Shown here in pieces: positions 26,473 through 36,172 of a stretch of 64,000 nucleotides of DNA (within the stretch, counting starts at the first letter, position 1; every line of letters begins with the position of its first letter). A model generated the notes under the pieces. It was not told where the DNA came from and made no database searches. It saw only the letters and a program-made list of their open reading frames with translations. The stretch lies in the NCBI GenBank assembly GCA_019057775.1, contig JAHLWT010000307.1, positions 62,001 to 126,000 on the forward strand, given 5' to 3'. The DNA comes from Promethearchaeota archaeon (GTDB lineage: Archaea > Asgardarchaeota > Lokiarchaeia > Sigynarchaeales > SOKP01). The position numbers and the translations under genes are program-made.

Positions 26473-29400
26473 ATGGAAAAAATCGGCTCAGTTTTAGTTA
26501 TTGGAGGAGGAATTGCTGGAATACAAGCATCAATGGATCTAGCTGATTCTGGTTTTAAAGTATATCTAGCCGAATCAACAATGAGCATCGGCGGAGTAAT
26601 GTCACAGTTAGACAAAACATTTCCAACTAATGATTGTGCAATATGCATCCTTGCACCAAAATTAGTGGCCACAGGAAGACACGAAAATATCACTTTATTA
26701 ATTAATACTAATATTGAAAAGATTGAGGGTGAAGCAGGTAATTTTTCAGTCGAACTTAAGCAAAAAACATTATTATTAGATGAAGAAAAATGCACGGGAT
26801 GTGGTGTTTGTGCTAGAGAATGTCTTGTAGACGCAATTGACTTCTTTAATGAAGGGTTCTCTAATAGAACGGCTATTTCCGTAAAGTTTCCTCAAGCAGT
26901 TCCATTAGTCTTTTCTATAGACCAAGAAATATGCATAGGATGCGGTTTTTGTAAAGGAGTTTGTAAAGCTAAAGCAATAGATTACACCCTTGAGGATAAA
27001 TTTACTACTTTGAACGTTGGAGCTATTGTTTTAGCACTTGGGTTTGATGAATATGATCCTAGTCTTACACAACAATATGGGTACAGCAAATATTTGAATG
27101 TGGTCACTAGTATTGAATTTGAACGAATATTAAGTGCAAGTGGTCCACATTCGGGACTTATTCTTAGACCCTCAGATGGAATTATTCCAAGAAAAATAGC
27201 ATTTTTGCAATGTGTTGGTTCAAGAGATAAAAAACACGGTGCAGAATATTGTTCTTCAGTTTGTTGTATGTATACTGCCAAAGAAGCTGTTATTGCGAAA
27301 GAACATATGGAAATCATTGAACCCACGATTTTTTCAATGGATGTGAGAGCTGTTGGAAAAGATTTCGATAAGTATATTGAACGTGCTCAAGATGAATATG
27401 GTATAAGATATATTAGAAGCAGAGTATCCGATATTAAGGAAATATCAGAGACAAAAAATCTAATTCTTCATTTTGAAAATGAAGAAGGAAAGGTTGTTAG
27501 TGAAATTTTTAATCTAGTTGTTTTAGCTGTAGGAACGTTACCAAATCATAGCACAAAAGAGTTAGCAAAAAAATTAAATGTTGAATTGAATGAATATGGT
27601 TTTTGTAAGACAAAACCATTCTCCCCGGTAGAATCATCAAAGGAAGGAATTTATGTATGTGGTATGATTTCAGAACCTAAAGATATTCCAGAAACAGTGG
27701 TAGAGGCGAGTGCTGCCGCAGGTGCTGTAAATATTCTTTTATCTGATGTTAGGAACACATTAGTCACTGAAAAAGAATTACCAAAAGAAATTGATATAAG
27801 TGGAGAACCCCCTCGGATAGGTGTTTTTGTATGCCATTGTGGTATTAATATTGGAGGCGTTGTGGATGTTCCTGAAGTCGTTGAATATGCAAGTCAATTA
27901 CCAGATGTAATTTATGCAGAAAGAAATTTATATACATGCTCCGCTGATACCCAAATTAATATGAAAGAACGAATTAAAGAACATAATTTAAATAGAGTTA
28001 TAGTTGCTTCATGTACGCCAAGAACTCATGAGCCCCTATTTCAAGCAACTATAAGAGAAGCAGGATTGAATAAATATCTCTTTGATTTAGCTAATATTAG
28101 AGACCAATGTTCCTGGGTTCATATGCATGAACCAGAGGAAGCAACAGAGAAAGCAAAGGATCTAGTGAGAATGGCTATCGCAAAAGCTCGAAAATTAGTT
28201 CCTCTTCAAGAACAGCAAGTAGAAGTGATACACAAGGGAATGGTAATTGGCGGAGGAGTTGCAGGGATGACAGCAGCGTTGAATCTCGCAAATCAAGGTT
28301 TTGAAGTTTTTCTCGTTGAGAAAAGCCAAAATATAGGAGGATTCTCTAATAATATTTATCAAACTATAGAGAATTATAATGTTCAGGAATTTATTAAAAA
28401 TTTAATAAAAAAGGTCAATGATCATAAGCTTATTAATGTATTTCTTAATGCAAAAATTAGTTCCATTGAAGGATATGTCTGTAATTTCACATCCAACATA
28501 ATTTATGGTCAAGAAAAGCAAAGAAAAGAATTTAGGCATGGGATCATTATTTTAGCAACTGGAGCTTACGAATACCAACCTAAAAACGGAGAATTTCTTT
28601 TCGGTGAGGATGATAGAGTCTTATTACAATCAGATCTTGAAAAAATTCTCTATACTGAAAAAGAGAAAATTAATGATCTAAAATCAATAGTGATGATACA
28701 GTGTGTAGGCTCAAGAAATGAGGATCATCCTTATTGTAGTAGAATGTGTTGTAGTGAAGCTATTAAAAATGCATTAAAAGCAAAAGAAATTAATCCAAAT
28801 CTTAATATCACAGTTTTATATAGGGATATTAGAACATATGGCTTTAAAGAAAAATATTATAATTTAGCAAGAGAAAGAGGAGTAATTTTTCTAAGATATA
28901 GAGATGATAAACCTCCAGAAATTAAATTAGAAAATGGCAATTTAAGTATTTATATAACCAAACCAGATATTGGAGATATCAAGATGAATGCTGATTTGGT
29001 TGCTCTAAGCGTGGGTATAGTTGCTGATGGTAAAGCAAACGAAAATTTAGCAAAAATGTTAAAGGTTCCTACAAATGATGATAATTTCTTTTTAGAGGCT
29101 CATGTAAAACTCCGACCATCAGATTTTGCAACCGATGGTATCTTTTTATGTGGTACTGCTAGAGGAACAGCAACAATTAGAGAAAGTATAGCACAAGCAA
29201 TGTCTGCTGCTTCTAGAGCTACTACCATTTTATCTAAAGATATATTAATAACTGAAGGTGTTATTTCCAAGGTTGATCCCGCTTTATGTATCGGTTGTAA
29301 TAGATGTGCTGAAGTTTGTAGTTATGGTGCAGTTGGTGTAAAATACGAAGAAGGTTTAATGATCTCTGAAGTAAATCCTTTACTTTGTAAAGGATGTGGA

Positions 29401-29934
29401 GATTGCGCTGCTGAGTGTCCAGCAGAAGCTATAACGATGAGTCATTTTGGTCGCATTCAAATCGAACCAATGATAGCTGAAGCTGCTAAAGTTACAGTCA
29501 AAGATGGGCAACCTAGAATTGTAGCTTTTCTCTGTAACTGGTGTAGTTATGCCGGCGCAGATTTAGCTGGAGTAAGTCGATATCAATATCCTCCAAATAT
29601 AAGAACTATAAGATTAATGTGTTCTGGGGGCATTCCTAAGAGCTTTATACTACAAGCGTTTTTAGAAGGTGCTGATGGTGTTTTTATAGGTGGATGTCAT
29701 CTTGGAGATTGTCACTACATAGCTGGAAATCAAGATACATTAAGAAGAACTAATGAAATTGAACAAATAATAGAATCTCTCGGAATTAATCCGGGAAGGT
29801 TCATGCGAAGATGGGTTTCTGCTAGTGAAGGAAAGCTATTTGCTGAGATCATTACAGAATTTACTGAAAAATTAAAAAAATTAGGCCCTATTGAAAATGA
29901 CTATAAAAAAGAAGAAATTCTAATAACAAAATAA
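26473..29934 (+). CDS. hdrA: HdrA-MvhD fusion protein
   Basis: This 1153-residue protein repeats the long HdrA plan: VLVIGGGIAGIQASMDLAD, QLDKTFPTNDCAICILAPKL, ferredoxin sites CTGCGVCAREC and CIGCGFCKGVC, VFVCHCGINIGGVVDV, a second FAD fold at VIGGGVAGMTAALNLANQG (about 590) and a C-terminal pair CIGCNRCAEVC and CKGCGDCAAECP. It then runs into a complete MvhD domain (FLCNWCSYAGADLAGVSR, IRLMCSGGIP, GCHLGDCHYIAGNQ). Fusion of the electron-delivery subunit to HdrA has been seen in bacteria and archaea. Strong Shine-Dalgarno AAGGAGG precedes it. It is separated by 38 bases from metV. Confidence 0.94.
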   Translation: MEKIGSVLVIGGGIAGIQASMDLADSGFKVYLAESTMSIGGVMSQLDKTFPTNDCAICILAPKLVATGRHENITLLINTNIEKIEGEAGNFSVELKQKTLLLDEEKCTGCGVCARECLVDAIDFFNEGFSNRTAISVKFPQAVPLVFSIDQEICIGCGFCKGVCKAKAIDYTLEDKFTTLNVGAIVLALGFDEYDPSLTQQYGYSKYLNVVTSIEFERILSASGPHSGLILRPSDGIIPRKIAFLQCVGSRDKKHGAEYCSSVCCMYTAKEAVIAKEHMEIIEPTIFSMDVRAVGKDFDKYIERAQDEYGIRYIRSRVSDIKEISETKNLILHFENEEGKVVSEIFNLVVLAVGTLPNHSTKELAKKLNVELNEYGFCKTKPFSPVESSKEGIYVCGMISEPKDIPETVVEASAAAGAVNILLSDVRNTLVTEKELPKEIDISGEPPRIGVFVCHCGINIGGVVDVPEVVEYASQLPDVIYAERNLYTCSADTQINMKERIKEHNLNRVIVASCTPRTHEPLFQATIREAGLNKYLFDLANIRDQCSWVHMHEPEEATEKAKDLVRMAIAKARKLVPLQEQQVEVIHKGMVIGGGVAGMTAALNLANQGFEVFLVEKSQNIGGFSNNIYQTIENYNVQEFIKNLIKKVNDHKLINVFLNAKISSIEGYVCNFTSNIIYGQEKQRKEFRHGIIILATGAYEYQPKNGEFLFGEDDRVLLQSDLEKILYTEKEKINDLKSIVMIQCVGSRNEDHPYCSRMCCSEAIKNALKAKEINPNLNITVLYRDIRTYGFKEKYYNLARERGVIFLRYRDDKPPEIKLENGNLSIYITKPDIGDIKMNADLVALSVGIVADGKANENLAKMLKVPTNDDNFFLEAHVKLRPSDFATDGIFLCGTARGTATIRESIAQAMSAASRATTILSKDILITEGVISKVDPALCIGCNRCAEVCSYGAVGVKYEEGLMISEVNPLLCKGCGDCAAECPAEAITMSHFGRIQIEPMIAEAAKVTVKDGQPRIVAFLCNWCSYAGADLAGVSRYQYPPNIRTIRLMCSGGIPKSFILQAFLEGADGVFIGGCHLGDCHYIAGNQDTLRRTNEIEQIIESLGINPGRFMRRWVSASEGKLFAEIITEFTEKLKKLGPIENDYKKEEILITK

Positions 29935-29972
29935 AATAATTATCAAATTCATAAAATTAGGTGTTTTTTAAG

Positions 29973-30671
29973 ATGATAATAACTAAACAAAAGAATATTG
30001 AAGAAATATATGAAATGATAATCCCATACTCAAAAATCCTAGTTGCGGGGTGTGATGGATGTTGTCAACCTCCACGCTCAATTAACGAAGCAAAAGTACT
30101 AGCACAAATGCTCGAATTGAAAGCAAGGAGTAATAGAAAAGAATTAAAGTGGAAAGCTATCACTGTCCTAAGACAGTGTGATGATAGAATTGCAGCAACA
30201 ACAATAAGACCCTTTATTGAAGAATATGATGCAATTGTATCCTTAGCATGTGGTTTAGGGGTAGGAATGTTAAATAGAATCTTTCCTACAATTCTCACTT
30301 TTCCAGCACAAGACAGTATGTTTGGTGGAGCAGAGAATAATGGAGAAAATTATTTTGTTGAGTATTGTGAAACTTGTGGAGAATGTCTACTTGGAGTTAC
30401 AGGCGGTATTTGTCCTATGGCTGGATGTGCTAAAAACCTGAGTAACGGTCCTTGTGGAGGACAAGTTGAAGGTAAATGTGAAGTAGGAGGATATATAAAT
30501 GAATGTGCATGGGTGAAAATCTGGGAACGATTGAAGAAATTTAATAGACTAGATCTATTCACAATATATAGACCTCCAAGGAATTATCAGATATGGTCGA
30601 GCCCAAGATTTATGCATATTTATGAACCTATTTCAAATGAAGAAAAACCAAAAAAGGAGGAAAAGGTATAA
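29973..30671 (+). CDS. metV: MetV, zinc/Fe-S partner of methylene-THF reductase
   Basis: This 232-residue protein belongs to the methylene-tetrahydrofolate reductase C-terminal (MetV) family. The signature C-terminal half reads CETCGECLLGVTGGICPMAGCAKNLSNGPCGG (quoted here in part: GPCGGQVEGKCEVGGYINEC), and near the N-terminus is a cysteine cluster GCDGCCQPP. MetV lets MetF receive electrons from Fe-S donors. I choose ATG 29973 with an AGGTG stretch 9 bases upstream; GTG 29961 is the alternative. metF starts 1 base after its stop. Confidence 0.94.
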   Translation: MIITKQKNIEEIYEMIIPYSKILVAGCDGCCQPPRSINEAKVLAQMLELKARSNRKELKWKAITVLRQCDDRIAATTIRPFIEEYDAIVSLACGLGVGMLNRIFPTILTFPAQDSMFGGAENNGENYFVEYCETCGECLLGVTGGICPMAGCAKNLSNGPCGGQVEGKCEVGGYINECAWVKIWERLKKFNRLDLFTIYRPPRNYQIWSSPRFMHIYEPISNEEKPKKEEKV

Positions 30672-30672
30672 A

Positions 30673-31605
30673 ATGCCACAGAGACCTGCTTACAGTAATT
30701 TAGTTAAAACAATCCGAGAAGGAAAGTTTGTATTCACTGGGGAATTAGAACCTGAGAAGGATATTGATTTAAAACATGTTCTACAATCTGCAGAAGCAAT
30801 GAAAAATACCGGAAAAATAGTAGCAGCCAATGTTACAGATGGACCACAAGGAGATGCTTATACATGTTCCATGGTCCCTTGTTACTTAGTTCAAGAAAAA
30901 GTTGGATTAGAAACGATTTGGCAGATGACTGTTAGAGATAGAAATCGAATTGCCTTATTTGGCGATATATTAGGTGGATCAATACTTGGCCTTAAAAATC
31001 TACTTGCATTAACGGGAGATCATTCTGCTCTTGGAGATCATAAAAATGCTAGAGCGGTTTATGATTTAGATTCTACTCAATTGATAGCTCTCGTTTCAAA
31101 GATGGTTGATGAAGGAACTGATTTAGAAGGAAATGAAATTAGAGGTGGAAAACCTCAGATAAATGTAGGGTGTGCCGCGAATCCAAATTCAAATCCAAGA
31201 GAGCCAGAACTTTTAAAAGTTGGTAGAAAGGTGGAGGTGGGGGCAGATTTTATCCAAACCCAAACTTCATTTGATGTTGATGATGGTATGGAGTTTCTAA
31301 AGGAATTAGATAAGTATAATATTCCTGTTTTACTTGGATTATTTCCAATAAAAAACTATGGTATTGCGTGGTATTTTAATGAATATATACCGGGTGTTTC
31401 TGTTCCTAAAGAATTTTTAAATGCTCTAAAAGCAACTAAAAAAATAAAAGATAAGCAAGAAAAATATGCCGCGATCGATAAAATTAATCTAGATTTTTAC
31501 GTACCATTTATCAAAGAAATTAAAAAGACTACGAAAGCAGCCGGTATTCATTGTATGGCAGTCCATTACGAACGCTTGTTTCCACAGCTTTTTAGGGACC
31601 TATAA
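30673..31605 (+). CDS. metF: Methylenetetrahydrofolate reductase, MetF family
   Basis: This 310-residue FMN/FAD TIM-barrel enzyme reduces methylene-THF to methyl-THF. Motifs are FVFTGELEPEKDIDL near the start, VAANVTDGPQGDAYTCS, LLALTGDHSALGDH, GADFIQTQTSFDVDD and the C-terminal GIHCMAVHYE. A GGAGG site is 12 bases before the ATG at 30673. Directly behind metV and the Hdr/MvhD genes, it matches the MetVF-Hdr-MvhD arrangement known from acetogens such as Moorella, where the reductase is part of an electron-bifurcating complex. Confidence 0.95.
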   Translation: MPQRPAYSNLVKTIREGKFVFTGELEPEKDIDLKHVLQSAEAMKNTGKIVAANVTDGPQGDAYTCSMVPCYLVQEKVGLETIWQMTVRDRNRIALFGDILGGSILGLKNLLALTGDHSALGDHKNARAVYDLDSTQLIALVSKMVDEGTDLEGNEIRGGKPQINVGCAANPNSNPREPELLKVGRKVEVGADFIQTQTSFDVDDGMEFLKELDKYNIPVLLGLFPIKNYGIAWYFNEYIPGVSVPKEFLNALKATKKIKDKQEKYAAIDKINLDFYVPFIKEIKKTTKAAGIHCMAVHYERLFPQLFRDL

Positions 31606-31750
31606 ACCATTTTAGAGGATACATTAATTTAAATAAACTTGAAAAGAAATTTCCAATTTTTTTATAATATTTGGAACTGTAGAGGAGATAAAATATTATA
31701 TATTACAACACATTATTATTGAAAGTTAACTACATAAATTTTCAAAACAA

Positions 31751-31780
31751 AAAAAGCATTCACTGCATGGCAGTGCTTTT
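31751..31780. promoter_or_regulatory. Inverted repeat upstream of an lrp gene (operator or terminator)
   Basis: CACTGC (31761-31766) and GCAGTG (31770-31775) form a perfect 6-base inverted repeat around ATG, flanked by AAAAAGC on the left and CTTTT on the right, extending the symmetry with a small bulge. It ends 20 bases before the lrp ATG and lies 146 bases after metF. As Lrp proteins often repress their own gene, an operator is likely; alternatively it is a leader hairpin. Confidence 0.45.
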
Positions 31781-31800
31781 ACCTAAATATAGGGTTGATT

Positions 31801-32268
31801 ATGAAAAACCTAGATGATAAGGATAAAAGAATTCTCGAAATGCTCCTCGAAGACTCAAGAAGGCCATATCATGAAATATCAAAAGATCCCAAAGTACAAT
31901 TATCTGAGTCTACGGTAAGAAAAAGGGTTATAAAACTTCAAGCTGAAAAGGTAATCGAGAAATTTACTATAAAGATATGTCGCGAAGATGAAAGATGCAT
32001 TATTGCATTTATTACCCTTATTCCAAAAACTCAAGCTGAAACAAAAGCGTTGTTGAGAGAAGCACAAATTCTTCCTCAATGTGAAGAAGTTTATTTCCTC
32101 GCTGGAGAATGTGGAGTTTTAGTAAAAGTTAATGTACCTGAAATTATTGAATTAGATGCTTTAATAGAATCATTTCGTGCTCGCGCTGATGTAAAAAGTG
32201 TCGAAAGAGTATGTGTGGTCCTAAGACCAATAAAAACTGTTTCGCAATCTGAAAATCGTGTGTATTAA
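31801..32268 (+). CDS. Lrp/AsnC family transcriptional regulator
   Basis: This 155-residue protein has the expected HTH (LDDKDKRILEMLLEDSRRPY, then SESTVRKRVIKLQAEKVI) and a RAM-like C-terminal domain (CIIAFITLIPKTQAE, CEEVYFLAGECGVLVKVNV). It differs from the Lrp at 10.7 kb, so it is not a recent duplicate. It directly follows the Hdr-MetVF cluster on the same strand and is preceded by an inverted repeat, so it may control the cluster, itself, or both. ATG 31801 is preferred over an upstream TTG. Confidence 0.92.
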   Translation: MKNLDDKDKRILEMLLEDSRRPYHEISKDPKVQLSESTVRKRVIKLQAEKVIEKFTIKICREDERCIIAFITLIPKTQAETKALLREAQILPQCEEVYFLAGECGVLVKVNVPEIIELDALIESFRARADVKSVERVCVVLRPIKTVSQSENRVY

Positions 32269-32318
32269 ATTTGAAATCATAATCGTACACTTTTACCCTT
32301 TTTTATTATTACTTTATC

Positions 32319-34214
32319 TTAAAGCAGTTCAGAATTTTTTTTTAGTGTTTTTTCTAATAATTCGTTAAAAGTGTCTCTTAGTTCGATTGTCCGGTGAGGA
32401 ATTCTTTCTCCTATTGCCTTCTGAGCTCTTTATTCAATTAATTCTGCCAATTCATCAATTTTATCTGATAAATATTTAATACCTTTTTCCCAGAACGAGG
32501 AGTCATCCAGGTCAATACCAATTCCAGAAAGCATTTTTTTTGGAGTAAGGGAGCGTCCAATAGAGAGTAACTTTAGAAACTTTGGAATAAAAGTTTCTTT
32601 TTGATCAAGATATTGTTGATATATTGAGATTACTAAAAGATTTGACATGTTATATGCATACACATAGAATGGAACTTAAAGAAAATGAGAAACTACAAAT
32701 ACATAATTCTGATATTCTTCTTTAATATTTGTCATCGAATTCCTAAACATTAGTTCCATTTCTTCAACAAAAGCTCCCCTGATATCATTCGTGGATGGCA
32801 ATTTTTTTTCTAACAAATCATGCATTCTTTTCTCAAACCTGTAGAAGGCATTTTGTCTATGGGAAGTAGCAAACTTCGACTCAATAAAACCACATAGCAA
32901 CGAAATTTTTTCTTCCTTAGATAAATCCGTGTTCATTAAATAATCGAAAGTAAGGATTTCATTGAAAACAGATGCGATTTCAGCAACCACCAAGGAAATA
33001 TCTACATTTATAAAATTTTGAGTTTTCTGGATATAATACGCTTGAAATGCATGTCCAAATTCATGAGCAAGTGTTCTTACTGAATCTACATTACCAGTAA
33101 AGTTAACGAACACGAAAGGATAATGATTCATTTTACCATGAGCACAAAAAGCTCCTCTATTTTTTCCTTTACGATGTGTCACATCTATATGTCCTAATTC
33201 ATTCATTTTTTCCATAATATCACGAAATTCTGGATGAAATTTCTCGTCTGCGGTTTTAATTAACTCTAATGCTTCCTCATACGTATACTCCTTTAATGTT
33301 TGTCCGATTGGTGCATATAAATCAGACATATGCAATTCTTCAAGATTCAAGATTTTCTTCTTTAAGTTATAATATTTCTCCACAATAGGATAGCTCTCAG
33401 TGGTTACTTCTCCTATTGCTTCGACGCTTTTAGCACTTACTTCATTCTCAAGGTTTCTTGCAGAAATAGGGTTATCATACTTTTTCTCTTTGCTCTCTAA
33501 ATCCCAATTCTTTAATACATTGTTGAAAATATGCGTAAATATCATCTTATATTTCTCATATTCTTGCATCATTGTTCGTAGCGCTTTAAGGCGAAGATCT
33601 CTGTTTGACTGATACATAAAAGAAAATAACTCTGCTTCAGTAAGTTTCTTCATTTCACCTTCCACTTCAAAATCAAATATGAAGCTGCTCTTTAATTCTC
33701 CATAGAGTTTAATGAACCCATTTACACCGGTAAAATCTTTCATTAAAGTAATTTGTTCTTCTTTTTCAGAAAGTTGATGTATCTTCTTTAATCGATTAAA
33801 TTTAAGTTCATGAGAATAATTTGTTAATTCTGGAGCTTTTATAAGTTCATTAAATTTATCATCTGAAATTATATTTAGTTCTAAGTAAAAGAATAGTATA
33901 TTTCTCTCGATTTTAGTGTTAAACTCGTTTATTTTCGCATTAAATGATTTTATATCGTCATCAAGAGAATTTATTAGATAAATTAGTTGAGAATAGAGTT
34001 TTAAATAAAATAACTTTTCTTTAATTGATTCATAAGCCTTAAACCATTCTACAAGTTGGGCAGGAGGGAGGGAAGGATCACTTAATTTACCTTTTACCTT
34101 TCTATTGAACTCATCAGCCTCTTTTTCGATTTGTTGCATATCATTTTCTATTTTGGAATCGTTAATACTAGAATAAAAACCACTTAAATCCCATCTAATG
34201 ACTTCTTCTGTCAT
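32319..34214 (-). pseudogene. pepF: Oligoendopeptidase F (M3 family) with two in-frame TAA codons
   Basis: From ATG 34214 a full-length M3 zinc peptidase can be read, with the active-site HEFGHAFQAYY (HExxH) and the downstream glutamate region VVAEIASVFNEIL. The frame is cut by TAA at 32676-32678, after VVSHFL, yet the next codons give VPFYVYAYNMSNLLVISIYQ, the exact continuation of PepF, with no shift of frame. A second TAA (32430-32432) follows ELAELIE, after which 36 more codons (RAQKAIGERIPHR and so on) stay open to TAA at 32319. The first stop removes the last helices and probably kills or weakens the enzyme; the second may be the normal end. Strain-level decay or consensus error are both possible. 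Confidence 0.8.
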
Positions 34215-34338
34215 ATTACATTGAAACAATAAACATTATTTGAACTTTACTTAAAAATAAAGATAAATAGTGTTCTCCCTTCAAAACACAAAGATTTCGC
34301 CCTTGAATTAATTCCCCCTAAACGATATTGCTAAATAC

Positions 34339-34938
34339 TTAGTTTATAACAGATATTAACTTATTTTTATAGTATTTTTGCAGTGTTAAACCTAAAATAT
34401 CCTCAAAACAATCTAAGATTCCTTCTCCGAGAAGAGCACTTGTATACCTTATTTCTACTTTTTTAAATTCTCTTATATTAATTTCTCTTAAAAATTCCTC
34501 AGGATTCAATTTTTCTTTTAAATCCTGCTTATTGAAAGCTATTATTATTGGAATATACTCAACACTTTCTCTAAAATATGAAATAAGTTCATTCCATGAA
34601 GCTAAATTCCTTTCATACACTTTTCTGTGAGAATCGAGTACTAAAATTACGCCATCTACCGCTCGTAAAGTAATTGGTCTTGTAATGAAATAGAAATCTT
34701 GCCCTGTTGTTGTATATATATGGATTTTTAACTTCCACTCCTGATTTTGAAAGGTAACAGTGCCATAATCAAAGAACAAAGTTCGACTGACTGTACTTTC
34801 GATACTATGAATTTTATCTCCCCTACCAAACAGAGTAAATAAAGCCTTAATTGAAGTTGTTTTCCCCGAAAAAGCGGGGCCGAAATAGACAATTTTTATG
34901 CTTATTGTTTTATCACAGTGATCGATTATCATATTCAT
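34339..34938 (-). CDS. MglA/Arf-like small GTPase
   Basis: This 199-residue protein has P-loop YFGPAFSGKTTS (about 18-29), YTTTGQDFYFITRPITLRAV at the G3/switch II region, VDGVILVLDS and FNKQD (G4). The TTGQ form with following aromatic-rich helix resembles MglA-type GTPases, which set cell polarity in bacteria and are common in archaea. The DxxG aspartate is replaced by threonine, as in MglA. No effector or GAP (roadblock) gene is adjacent. It is transcribed alone on the minus strand. Confidence 0.87.
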   Translation of the reverse strand: MNMIIDHCDKTISIKIVYFGPAFSGKTTSIKALFTLFGRGDKIHSIESTVSRTLFFDYGTVTFQNQEWKLKIHIYTTTGQDFYFITRPITLRAVDGVILVLDSHRKVYERNLASWNELISYFRESVEYIPIIIAFNKQDLKEKLNPEEFLREINIREFKKVEIRYTSALLGEGILDCFEDILGLTLQKYYKNKLISVIN

Positions 34939-35066
34939 AAATTTAAAATTAGCTTTTTAAAATCCAATCTTTTATCAAAATTAATTAATCTACTGAATTC
35001 AAAAATTGGTTATAATGATAACTTGTAATTAATTAAAATAAAATTTATTTTACAATGATAAGTATT

Positions 35067-35366
35067 TTAATAAGCACTCTCTGTGTATCCCACAAAACCA
35101 GCAACCAAAACTAAAATCCCCCCTATTAAGCTACTGTAGACAATCATAGCAATTCCTAAAACTACACATACCATCCAATTAAGTGGAATTGGTTTTTCAG
35201 GTCTTACTACACTTACTAATATAATAACTGCTAAAACCATTGCAATTACTGTCGAAACAACATTAATATCTTCAGGTCTCCTTTGATCAAGTCCTAATAT
35301 TGCCTCTATCAAGGCAAAAATTCCTCCAAGAGCGGCTAAAAACCTCATTGTAACTTCATTTCTCAT
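35067..35366 (-). CDS. Small membrane protein
   Basis: This 99-residue protein has about four hydrophobic helices: LAALGGIFALIEAILGL, VVSTVIAMVLAVIILVSVV, WMVCVVLGIAMIVYSSL and a last GGILVLVAGFVGY. No family is recognised. The start is set by a GAGGT site 6 bases before ATG 35366; a longer form starting at 35405 would overlap the upstream gene by 4 bases. It likely forms a transcript with the zinc-ribbon gene upstream. Confidence 0.7.
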   Translation of the reverse strand: MRNEVTMRFLAALGGIFALIEAILGLDQRRPEDINVVSTVIAMVLAVIILVSVVRPEKPIPLNWMVCVVLGIAMIVYSSLIGGILVLVAGFVGYTESAY

Positions 35367-35401
35367 AAAAAAACCTCTTTTACTTCTAATTATTAAAATT
35401 T

Positions 35402-35932
35402 TCAATAATATTTGTCTTTAAAAATTTCATAGATAACATCGTATTGATACAAGTTATTTTCCAGAAGCTTTATAAACTCAGATTTAGATAATCTTTGATG
35501 CCCTAATGATTCAATTATCACTGGAATAGGTTTTGGTATTTTTTTATATTCAATTTCTAAGATATATATTTTTTTAATCTGGTCTTTTGAAAGCAAACCA
35601 CTAGTAAGATTTTGAAGTAATCTGATATCTCTTATAATACTATGAGAAAGGAATACCATTCCTTCATTTTGTCCTTTTATTTTTTCAAACTTCTTAAATA
35701 TTGGTTTACAGAGATCACATAAATCTAAATAAGGATCAGGCTTCATGGGATCAAATAATTTTACCATTGCATTACAAACTGGGCAAGTGCAAAATAAACT
35801 ATCTTTTGAGTACCCTGAAAGATGGAAAAAACTTAATTTTGTATCCTTAGAGATTTTCTGGGTAAATTTTTCTTTCCATAGACCTTGACCGAATATTAAA
35901 AGACCGAAATGATCATAAGGGACCTTATTCAT
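35402..35932 (-). CDS. Hypothetical protein with internal zinc ribbon
   Basis: This 176-residue protein is not recognised. Residues 48-79 contain CTCPVCNAMVKLF and LCDLCKPIF, a CxxC...CxxC zinc ribbon. The C-terminal 90 residues are mixed helix/strand (YILEIEYKKIPKPIPVIIES). There is no membrane segment or signal. It lies just upstream of the small membrane protein on the minus strand, and the two may work together. Confidence 0.65.
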   Translation of the reverse strand: MNKVPYDHFGLLIFGQGLWKEKFTQKISKDTKLSFFHLSGYSKDSLFCTCPVCNAMVKLFDPMKPDPYLDLCDLCKPIFKKFEKIKGQNEGMVFLSHSIIRDIRLLQNLTSGLLSKDQIKKIYILEIEYKKIPKPIPVIIESLGHQRLSKSEFIKLLENNLYQYDVIYEIFKDKYY

Positions 35933-36172
35933 GATTGAAAAATAAATTTAGAATAGTATATTTTACATTATAATTTGATATTAAATATTTTTACTTACTT
36001 CTTTTTTAAGATCCTTGTCTTGTGTTTATTTTTTTAATCTCGATATCATTCAATACACTAATTATAAACTTCGATTTTATGGGTTTTCCGTGTCTTCTTA
36101 TAGTACATAATTAAATAAATTAAGTAGCTTTCATTTTTTAAACTAAGAATTGACCTTTAATTTTATATTAAA

